Below, in pieces: positions 1 through 5,125 of a stretch of DNA of 5,125 nt; within the stretch, counting starts at the first letter, position 1; each line of letters begins with the position of its first letter. A program made the position numbers and the translations under genes. The DNA is from Acidobacteriota bacterium. Lineage in GTDB: Bacteria; Acidobacteriota; Blastocatellia; Pyrinomonadales; Pyrinomonadaceae. The stretch spans positions 1 through 5,125 of the forward strand of contig QHXL01000138.1 of NCBI GenBank assembly GCA_003222935.1. Reading direction: 5' to 3'. The notes beneath the pieces are model-generated. The model had not been told where the DNA came from and ran no database searches. It was given only the letters and a program-made list of their open reading frames with translations.

Positions 1-98
1 CTAACTACTGGTATCAAGACGCAAATTAAGCAAAACACAAACGAACAAACGGAAATTGAGCGTCCTTGATTAGAAATTCGGGAAAGAGGGCGAATCAT
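1..98 (-). CDS. Start of a possible exported or membrane protein, cut by window edge
   Basis: From ATG at 96-98 the minus strand is open for 32 codons to the left edge. It starts MIRPLSRISNQGRS and continues ISVCSFVFCLICVLIPVV, a basic N-region followed by an 18-residue hydrophobic stretch. This is the layout of a signal peptide or first transmembrane helix. The ATG lies 38 bases after the TAG stop of the TPR/TonB-type gene, on the same strand, so it fits as the next gene of the run. A weak GAG (104-106) sits 5 bases upstream. The function cannot be told from this fragment. With so few codons, a chance open frame is possible, but the charge and hydrophobicity pattern argues for a real gene. 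Confidence 0.5.
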   Translation of the reverse strand, partial: MIRPLSRISNQGRSISVCSFVFCLICVLIPVV

Positions 99-136
99 AG
101 GTTCTCGATAGACTTGGTTAGCTCGGAAGAATTCAA

Positions 137-1282
137 CTACTTCGTCAAGCCAAAACTGTACTGCAGCATGACAATTGTTTTTACTGGCTTTCCGTCTTTT
201 GTCGCAGGCTTAAAGAGTTGTTGACGAGCGGCGGTCAGTGCCTCCTGCGTCAACAAAGCATGCAATGGTTCCACGACGAAAATGGACTCCGTGCGACCAT
301 CTTCTCGAACAATGGCTCCTAGTACTACTCGGCCCTTTACCCCGGCCTGCCGAAAATCATCCGGGAAGTTATAGGGTGGCTGATTAGCAGGTACTGGTTG
401 CGTGGAAAGTTCTGACCGTGGAATTATCGAATGCTTCTTTAAGCCTTCCTCGTCAGTGAGGATTATGCTTCTCCAGACTCGAATAGCATTAAGCCGCTCT
501 CGCCACTCGACTGCATCAGGATCAGCCGGCGACTGTTCTAAAGCTTCTTTGTAGAGGGTACTCACCCGATCAAACCTATCACTTTGCTTTGTACGAAAAT
601 CCTGAGTGGCCATAGTGGGATCCAAAATGATTCCCATTTGTGATCCAATCAGATTCAAGGCGAGGAGGACTCCCTGCGTTTTCGATTCATCGATTTTTAG
701 TTTGACACTAAGAGCCTGCGAGTAGGCATTGACTAATGCTTGATTCCTCAAATCACGTGCAGCTAACGAGGCGGGATTCATTTCCAAAGCAAGCACCGCA
801 TGGCGCCACGTTTCATGTTGATCACCTTTTCTTAGAGCGACCAGGGCAAGTACATAATGACATTCGTCGCACTTAGGATCAGCCTTTAGCCCAACCTCTG
901 CCTCGCGCGAGGATTCGCTGAGTTTGTTGGCGCGTTGTAATGCTAAGGCAAGGCCAACGTGCGATGGTGCAAATGAAGGCCGCAACTTGACCGCGTGTAG
1001 AAATGCTTCGATCGCTTCGGCATTTTTTCCAAGTCGATTGTAGGAACGACCCAGGAAGTGCCAGGCCTCGGCATCGTCAGAATGAGCTTTTACGGCGGTC
1101 ATGAGCGTCGATATTGCGGCTGATGTATCGCCCGATTCAAAAAGAGCTGTACCCCTTGTTGTATCAACGTTCTGTCCCGATTGGGCGAAGCTCGTTTGAC
1201 TATTAGAGAACGGTATCAGGCATACCCAGATTAAAAAGCCAAGTACACACCTGCGTTTTTGAGGCTTCCGGAACATATTCAC
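137..1282 (-). CDS. Exported TPR protein with C-terminal TonB-type domain
   Basis: The N-terminus is basic (RKPQKRR), then hydrophobic (CVLGFLIWVCLIPF), then has a likely cleavage region near SFAQ-SG (about residue 34), so export to the periplasm is expected. Four TPR-like units lie at about 38-70, 71-104, 105-138 and 139-172 (AEAWHFLGRSYNRLGKNAEA is the clearest). A helical linker of unknown role follows (about 173-300). Residues about 303-378 match the TonB C-terminal fold: PPYNFPDDFRQAGVKGRVVL, EDGR, ALTAARQQLFKPATKDGKPV. True TonB links the inner-membrane ExbB/ExbD motor to outer-membrane receptors. No SxxxH motif and no long Pro-rich spacer are seen here, so energy transduction is doubtful. 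A CDECH motif sits at 138-142. An in-frame TGA at 1286-1288 limits the start to GTG (1280-1282) or ATG (1274-1276); I slightly prefer the ATG, but neither has a clear ribosome site. Confidence 0.92.
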   Translation of the reverse strand: MNMFRKPQKRRCVLGFLIWVCLIPFSNSQTSFAQSGQNVDTTRGTALFESGDTSAAISTLMTAVKAHSDDAEAWHFLGRSYNRLGKNAEAIEAFLHAVKLRPSFAPSHVGLALALQRANKLSESSREAEVGLKADPKCDECHYVLALVALRKGDQHETWRHAVLALEMNPASLAARDLRNQALVNAYSQALSVKLKIDESKTQGVLLALNLIGSQMGIILDPTMATQDFRTKQSDRFDRVSTLYKEALEQSPADPDAVEWRERLNAIRVWRSIILTDEEGLKKHSIIPRSELSTQPVPANQPPYNFPDDFRQAGVKGRVVLGAIVREDGRTESIFVVEPLHALLTQEALTAARQQLFKPATKDGKPVKTIVMLQYSFGLTK

Positions 1283-1362
1283 AAATCAGATTCGATCAGA
1301 AAGCAGAACAGAATGAAGCCTACCAGGAACCTGAACTTCCGCTATTGCGAACTTTCAGTCTC
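1283..1362. other. 80-base intergenic gap, no clear signal
   Basis: This is the widest gap between genes in the window. I see no GC-rich hairpin with a T run and no good -35/-10 pair on the minus strand. It holds a direct repeat ATCAGA (1285-1290 and 1295-1300, plus strand), spaced 10 bases start to start, and a small CAGG-AA-CCTG symmetry at 1324-1333. A promoter of another sigma class cannot be excluded. Confidence 0.4.
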
Positions 1363-3087
1363 TCATTTCGCTGGCTTAGTTGCGGCCTGGCCTTCTACAA
1401 CCTTGATGTACTTATTAACAGGAAGATCGTTCACCTTATCAATTTGACCACTGGGCCATTTGATCTGAACGCTTGTGATCTTCGCTGCTTGACCGACACC
1501 GAGAATCTCTCGCGGGTCGTGCGAGGCGAGGTAACTACCACCACTCGTCTTCAAACGACTTCGCTTAACGCCACCAGCTTCCCACGTAATTATTGCGCCG
1601 ACGGCTTCAGGATTGCTCTTCGTCGCGACGAGTTGAAGTCCGAGCCAGTTGTTGCGATTGCCACCTTCGTTTTTGAGTAACACCGGAGCGTCACCATTGT
1701 TGATTACCAGCACGTCGAGATCACCATCATTATCGTAATCGCCCACTGACAAACCGCGCGCCGGCCAGTCCTTGGTAAAGGCGGCGCCTGACGAAGCACT
1801 AATGTCTTTGTACTTGCCATTGATATTTTCGAACATCAGCAACGGCTCCCTGTACCTAACTCGTAGCGACTGAACTTCTACCATGTCGTCAGGATGCCCA
1901 TTGGCAAGGATAAGATCTGGATCGCCATCGTTGTCGTAATCAAAAAACTTCAACCCCCAGCCGCTCAACAGGCGCGTCGCTTGACCAATCTCGCCGGGCC
2001 TATCAACAAACGTCAGGTCTTTTTGATTTTGATACAAACTGAATAGCTCTTGATCGATGTTGGCGACAAACAGGTCCTGCCAGCCATCGCCGTCGTAGTC
2101 AGCCGCGTCGACTCCCATGCCTGAGCGAGGGGCGCCTGAATCACTGTACGCGACTCCAGCGAGCAGTCCGACTTCGTCAAACTTCCCTTTCCCCTTGTTC
2201 AGGAAAAGAAAGTTTTCCAGGGTATCGTTGGCCACGAACAGATCAGTCAACCCATCGTTGTTGACATCAGTCGCAACCGCGCCAAACGATTTGCCCTGCG
2301 AGGCAGCAATTCCGGACGAGGTACTGACGTCTGAAAATTTGCCGGCACCATCGTTGTGAAACAGATAGCTCGAACGCGGCTTGAAGACGCGCGGCACGCA
2401 GTAGTAGCGCCGTCCGATGCGATTATCTCCGCAGAAGATTGTTCCTTTTCCGCTGTACTGCACAAAACTCGAAACGAAGAGATCGAGCTTGGCGTCGTTG
2501 TCGTAATCAAACCAGGTTGCACACGTGGACCAGTTCGGTGCAGCGACGCCCGCCTTGTCCGTTATGTCTGAAAATGTCCCGTTACCGTTGTTCTTGAACA
2601 GGACGTTGCGTCCGTAGTTCGTGACGTACAGATCCTGCCAACCATCGCCGTCGAAATCGGACGCCGCCGCACCCATTCCAAAGTGGCCCATCTTTCCACA
2701 GGCGACCCCGGCTTTTTCGGTGACGTCGGTAAATGAGCCGTTGCCATTATTGCGATAAAGGGCATTGCGAATCGGCGTTTTTGGTGTATAGAAATCTGAT
2801 GGTCCACTGTTGACCAGGTAGATGTCGAGCCAACCGTCGTTGTCGTAATCGAAGAAAAGCCCGCCCCCGCCGCAAGTCTCCGGCAAATGACGAGTTTCCG
2901 AGCGACCATTGTCATGAACCCAGGTAATTTTGGATTCCGACGTGGGTACTTCGGCAAAAACAATTGGGGTAGCCGCGACGGTTTGGTCAGTAGCCATCTT
3001 CACAGTCGTGGTGCGAAACGCAACTGCGGCAAAGACCCCCATCCCGAGAGCAAGTACACGTAAGATTCGCATGCTTCTATTTTTCAC
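1363..3087 (-). CDS. CRTAC1-like FG-GAP/VCBS repeat protein with ASPIC/UnbV domain
   Basis: This protein has 574 residues from a GTG start (3085-3087). Residues 6-24 are a basic-then-hydrophobic signal segment ([19 protein letters not shown]). Seven Asp-rich loops of the FG-GAP/VCBS type begin at D80, D144, D194, D274, D330, D383 and D450. Examples are [18 protein letters not shown] and DYDNDGDLD. Such loops bind Ca2+ in integrin-type beta-propellers, and seven copies fit a seven-bladed propeller. The third copy has Ala where Gly is usual (DYDNDAKLD). Several repeats are followed by the family phrase NNGNG-(S/T)F-x-D(V/I)T. Residues about 493-563 match the ASPIC/UnbV domain ([37 protein letters not shown]). 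The molecular role of bacterial CRTAC1-like proteins is not settled; binding or assembly outside the cytoplasm is inferred. GTG overlaps the cytochrome stop by 4 bases, so co-translation is likely. ATG at 3070-3072 is an alternative start. Confidence 0.95.
   Translation of the reverse strand: MKNRSMRILRVLALGMGVFAAVAFRTTTVKMATDQTVAATPIVFAEVPTSESKITWVHDNGRSETRHLPETCGGGGLFFDYDNDGWLDIYLVNSGPSDFYTPKTPIRNALYRNNGNGSFTDVTEKAGVACGKMGHFGMGAAASDFDGDGWQDLYVTNYGRNVLFKNNGNGTFSDITDKAGVAAPNWSTCATWFDYDNDAKLDLFVSSFVQYSGKGTIFCGDNRIGRRYYCVPRVFKPRSSYLFHNDGAGKFSDVSTSSGIAASQGKSFGAVATDVNNDGLTDLFVANDTLENFLFLNKGKGKFDEVGLLAGVAYSDSGAPRSGMGVDAADYDGDGWQDLFVANIDQELFSLYQNQKDLTFVDRPGEIGQATRLLSGWGLKFFDYDNDGDPDLILANGHPDDMVEVQSLRVRYREPLLMFENINGKYKDISASSGAAFTKDWPARGLSVGDYDNDGDLDVLVINNGDAPVLLKNEGGNRNNWLGLQLVATKSNPEAVGAIITWEAGGVKRSRLKTSGGSYLASHDPREILGVGQAAKITSVQIKWPSGQIDKVNDLPVNKYIKVVEGQAATKPAK
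2071..2100 (-). repeat. Near-identical VCBS repeat copy (residues 330-339)
   Basis: This is the partner of the segment at 2629-2658: 26 of 30 bases and 9 of 10 residues are identical. The copies are about 560 bases apart in direct orientation within one coding frame. Shorter related stretches containing TTGTCGTAATC (plus strand) recur near 1931, 2498 and 2840, at other Asp-rich loops. Confidence 0.7.
2629..2658 (-). repeat. Near-identical VCBS repeat copy (residues 144-153)
   Basis: This 30-base segment encodes [10 protein letters not shown] and matches 26 of 30 bases with the segment at 2071-2100 ([10 protein letters not shown]). It is a nucleotide-level trace of internal duplication among the propeller blades of the CRTAC1-like gene, and not a mobile or regulatory repeat. 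Confidence 0.7.
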
Positions 3088-4220
3088 TTGGGAAACTCTT
3101 CACCTGGTTTGACGATGCGTATGTAATGATCCGTAAACTTGAAATGCGCCGGCTTAATTTCGATTTTCGGCATGTGGCAAGACGTGCAATTCTTGTCGGC
3201 GACGGGACAACTCGGCTGCGCACCCTGTGCCGCCGGTTTACCTTTTACCGCATGACAGCGTGAACACTTCGCGTCGTAGTATGCGGCGTCCTCTTTAAGC
3301 GTCTCATGAGGATTATGACAGGCGACGCAACTGATGTTTCGATCGTCGGAATAACACTTACTTTGAAAAATACGATAAGGCTGAAAACGAACGTTATTCA
3401 TTCCCATGCTTTGCAGCAGTGAAAACTCCTCGACACCACGATGGCAGGAAGCGCAGAACTGCTGCGTCAGTTCTTCGCCACTCAAACGGCCCGGATTGAA
3501 AATCGATTTGTAACCAGGTTCGCCGGCTTTGACGGCCGCCAGGTGTTCCTTGCCAGGACCGTGGCAGGTTTCACACCGAATGCCGTGCGTAAGTTTTTCA
3601 AGTTGAAGTTGTGAGCCACTGGTCGCGTTGTTTGAATGACAGCTGAAACAACTTCTTATCTCGTTCTCTGTCAGCAGTCGACCAAAGGCGTCGTTCAGCG
3701 AAGAGGCAACACCCCGAGGCGCACCAACGGTAAAGTCGAGTCCTTTAGTTTCGGCATAAAAGCTAACCAGACTTTCGTAGAGCTTCCCCCCCCGCTCAAG
3801 CACGTAAGTTTGGCCCATCCTACCCTGGCCAAACGCAAAAGGAATCGGAACCGAGATCGTGTCCTTCCCATCCGTCACCGAATAGAAACTCTGTTTGCCC
3901 TGTCGTTTGATTTCGTATTTGTACGGACCGGCCGTCATCGACAATTGGGGATTGTCGGTGAGTACTCGCGACTCTGCCACCGGCTCCATTGCCATCGCCA
4001 TGCCGCTTTTCGGGTGAACAGCGAAAGCCTTCTTATGACATTCGCCACAAGCTTGATCGCCTATGAACTCCGTACCTACGGGAGTGCGTCTCGGGTTCCA
4101 TTTCCTTTGAGTCGCCTGACCATTAACTAGCGGGGTACCGAGGAAGATTAGTCCGATGACACCGAGGCATAACACGAGGGCGTCCAGGAGCAAAGCGGAC
4201 TGATTGACACGTTGGACCAT
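3084..4220 (-). CDS. Exported seven-haem c-type cytochrome
   Basis: This 378-residue protein has an N-terminal hydrophobic segment (about residues 9-31, ending near LVNGQA), read as a Sec signal or membrane anchor. There are seven CXXCH haem-attachment motifs, at C58-H62, C191-H195, C216-H220, C256-H260, C298-H302, C319-H323 and C345-H349. They are CGECH, CFSCH, CETCH, CASCH, CVACH, CSRCH and CTSCH. The first haem stands alone, separated by about 130 residues from a cluster of six. Six histidines lie outside the motifs (69, 212, 226, 305, 359, 365) and could be distal ligands. C289 and C338 are spare cysteines that might form a disulfide. The CXXCH-GPG, CHNPHE and CHMPK contexts and the C-terminal FTDHYIR resemble cytochrome c554-like multihaem proteins. 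The role is periplasmic or surface electron transfer; donor and acceptor are unknown. The ATG at 4218-4220 is the only sensible start, although no strong Shine-Dalgarno precedes it. The stop overlaps the next start. Confidence 0.95.
   Translation of the reverse strand: MVQRVNQSALLLDALVLCLGVIGLIFLGTPLVNGQATQRKWNPRRTPVGTEFIGDQACGECHKKAFAVHPKSGMAMAMEPVAESRVLTDNPQLSMTAGPYKYEIKRQGKQSFYSVTDGKDTISVPIPFAFGQGRMGQTYVLERGGKLYESLVSFYAETKGLDFTVGAPRGVASSLNDAFGRLLTENEIRSCFSCHSNNATSGSQLQLEKLTHGIRCETCHGPGKEHLAAVKAGEPGYKSIFNPGRLSGEELTQQFCASCHRGVEEFSLLQSMGMNNVRFQPYRIFQSKCYSDDRNISCVACHNPHETLKEDAAYYDAKCSRCHAVKGKPAAQGAQPSCPVADKNCTSCHMPKIEIKPAHFKFTDHYIRIVKPGEEFPK
3096..3105 (-). promoter_or_regulatory. Likely ribosome binding site for the CRTAC1-like gene
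   Basis: The minus strand reads AGGTGAAGAG inside the last codons of the cytochrome gene. Its GAAGAG end lies 8 bases before the GTG at 3085-3087, but 23 bases before the alternative ATG at 3070-3072. This purine-rich stretch supports the GTG start and translation coupled to the cytochrome. The match to the Shine-Dalgarno consensus is only moderate. Confidence 0.4.
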
Positions 4221-4249
4221 GAAGTTAGTCTGCGATATTTCCGTCAGAA

Positions 4250-5125
4250 TTATGGATTCGGTTTATCGGGATTGGGATTGGATGGGCTGACCAGCTGGGA
4301 GTCACGTTGCTTGGTTTGTTGGTCTTGCAACTTTTTGAAGGTATCGCGCTCTCGATTCGCGTCTTCTTTGCGACCTGCTTTGGCGTATGCCCGCGACAAC
4401 GCAAAATGCATTTCAGGACTTGAAGGTGCGAGCCGGACTCCTTCCTCAAGTTCTTTGATCGATCTATCCACCTGTCCGAGTTCAAGCAAAACCCGGCCAA
4501 GCACGTTTCGCGCGGCGTATAACTTCGGTGCGAGTTGTACTGCCTTCTCCGCCAGGGGCAACGCGTCGTTGTACTGGTCGCGCTTCAGGTACTCAAACGC
4601 GATTTGCAACCGAGCCGGCACGTGATTTGGTGATATCTCGAGCTCGCGCTGAAACTCCTTGATAGCGGCGTCAGCATCTTGAGTCAACATAAAAACTCCG
4701 AATCCATAATGAACATTCGGATCATTGGGATACTGGGCCAAAAGCATGTCAAACGCGGTGCGTGCCTGGTCCAACTGTCTTGCGGCCATGTTGTAGCCAG
4801 CCTGACCTGCAATGAGGATTTCGTCACGTTTATCGGGCGGCACCTCCTTTGGCAAATAGGGCAACCTCAGCATAGTCAGACCAAACGCCTCGACCACTTT
4901 AGGACTGTAGTGACCAATCCTCATGAATTCGCGAAGTATGTCGAATGCGATTTCGTACTGCTCAAAACGTATATAGAGAATTGCCGCGTGGTAACGGACG
5001 ACTGCGGCCAGCTCCGAATCGTCGTTTACTCCCTGGGCACGTCCCTTTTGCAGTGAGACCACGGCGCGTTCATATTCGCCCGTTTGAAACTGACATAGAC
5101 CCAACATGGCCCAACCCTGACCCCT
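4250..5125 (-). CDS. TPR-repeat protein, 5' end cut by window
   Basis: The frame stays open to the right edge. Six codons precede the first visible ATG (5105-5107), reading R-G-Q-G-W-A and then M-L-G-L-C. GWAMLGLCQFQTGEYERA is a good TPR helix pair, so that ATG is almost certainly internal and the true start lies outside the window. Counting from that Met as residue 1, TPR-like units lie at about 1-22, 35-65, 129-162, 163-196, 197-230 and 231-264, with the usual small residue/G-Y-A-F-P pattern (for example AARNVLGRVLLELGQVD). The last 12 residues form a Pro/Asn-rich tail (SPSNPNPDKPNP). No catalytic motif is visible, so a protein-protein scaffold role is inferred from the TPR family. Location is unknown because the N-terminus is missing, but all downstream products look exported, which favours the periplasm. 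The TAA stop is 29 bases before the cytochrome start, consistent with an operon. Confidence 0.88.
   Translation of the reverse strand, partial: RGQGWAMLGLCQFQTGEYERAVVSLQKGRAQGVNDDSELAAVVRYHAAILYIRFEQYEIAFDILREFMRIGHYSPKVVEAFGLTMLRLPYLPKEVPPDKRDEILIAGQAGYNMAARQLDQARTAFDMLLAQYPNDPNVHYGFGVFMLTQDADAAIKEFQRELEISPNHVPARLQIAFEYLKRDQYNDALPLAEKAVQLAPKLYAARNVLGRVLLELGQVDRSIKELEEGVRLAPSSPEMHFALSRAYAKAGRKEDANRERDTFKKLQDQQTKQRDSQLVSPSNPNPDKPNP

Noticed and set aside
1..136. Rho-independent terminator after the TPR/TonB-type gene
   Set aside because: No stem-loop followed by a T run was found on the minus strand; a new open frame begins 38 bases downstream instead.
1324..1333. Small inverted symmetry CAGG-AA-CCTG as a terminator hairpin
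   Set aside because: A four-base stem with a two-base loop is not a stable hairpin and no T run follows.
1345..1680. Plus-strand open frames at 1259-1447 and 1345-1680
   Set aside because: They run antisense to the ASPIC/UnbV end of the CRTAC1-like gene and the start of the TPR/TonB-type gene, with no family resemblance.
1925..2850. Recurring TTGTCGTAATC segments as a CRISPR or regulatory repeat array
   Set aside because: They are in-frame codons of the repeated Asp-rich propeller loops, with irregular spacing and no spacer structure.
2562..2963. Minus-strand open frames at 2562-2963 and 2247-2522 overlapping the CRTAC1-like gene
   Set aside because: These are out-of-frame readings of the Asp-rich repeats, giving Thr/Ser/Arg-rich low-complexity peptides.
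3636..4130. Plus-strand open frame of 164 codons
   Set aside because: It lies wholly opposite the cytochrome gene, its translation is rich in Arg/Thr/Ser without a recognisable domain, and the minus-strand frame has seven haem motifs.
4155..4175. Cys18 in the cytochrome signal segment as a lipoprotein lipobox
   Set aside because: The local sequence LVLC-L sits mid-way in the hydrophobic core and does not fit the [LVI][ASTVI][GAS]C pattern.
4212..5056. Plus-strand open frames at 4212-4625 and 4679-5056, and the minus-strand frame at 4225-4500
   Set aside because: All overlap the TPR-repeat gene, whose frame shows clear TPR periodicity and is open to the window edge.

Overview
The window reads as a single run of minus-strand genes with no plus-strand gene that I can support. 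From the right edge leftwards it holds: (1) the 3' part of a TPR-repeat protein, 4250-5125, cut by the window; (2) a membrane-anchored or secreted seven-haem c-type cytochrome, 3084-4220; (3) a secreted CRTAC1-like protein with seven FG-GAP/VCBS repeats and a C-terminal ASPIC/UnbV domain, 1363-3087; (4) an exported TPR protein ending in a TonB C-terminal-type domain, 137-1282; (5) the start of a further ORF with a strongly hydrophobic N-terminus, 1-98, cut by the left edge. Shadow reading frames inside these genes were left out.

The genes are tightly packed. The gaps are 29 bases between genes 1 and 2, a 4-base stop/start overlap (GTGA) between 2 and 3, about 80 bases between 3 and 4, and 38 bases between 4 and 5. 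This suggests one transcript, at least for the first three genes. No convincing terminator or sigma-70 promoter is visible in the gaps. The 80-base gap is the only place where a separate promoter might hide.

The organism is probably a Gram-negative bacterium with a diderm envelope. TPR proteins, multihaem cytochromes, CRTAC1/ASPIC-UnbV proteins and TPR-TonB_C hybrids occurring together, at a base composition near half G+C, most resembles an Acidobacteriota genome. Planctomycetota and Verrucomicrobiota are alternatives. This taxonomic call is inference from protein types, not a marker gene. There are no RNA genes, mobile elements or CRISPR arrays in the window.

Functionally, the three complete products all carry N-terminal export signals, and the partial ORF 5 appears to as well. 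The N-terminus of gene 1 is not visible. The simplest reading is an envelope assembly in which a haem wire (gene 2) and a calcium-stabilised propeller (gene 3) are made together, with TPR scaffolds (genes 1 and 4) and a TonB-like terminus that could contact an outer-membrane partner. No substrate, electron donor or acceptor can be deduced from the sequence. The families are known, but the joint role of this set is, as far as I know, not established.
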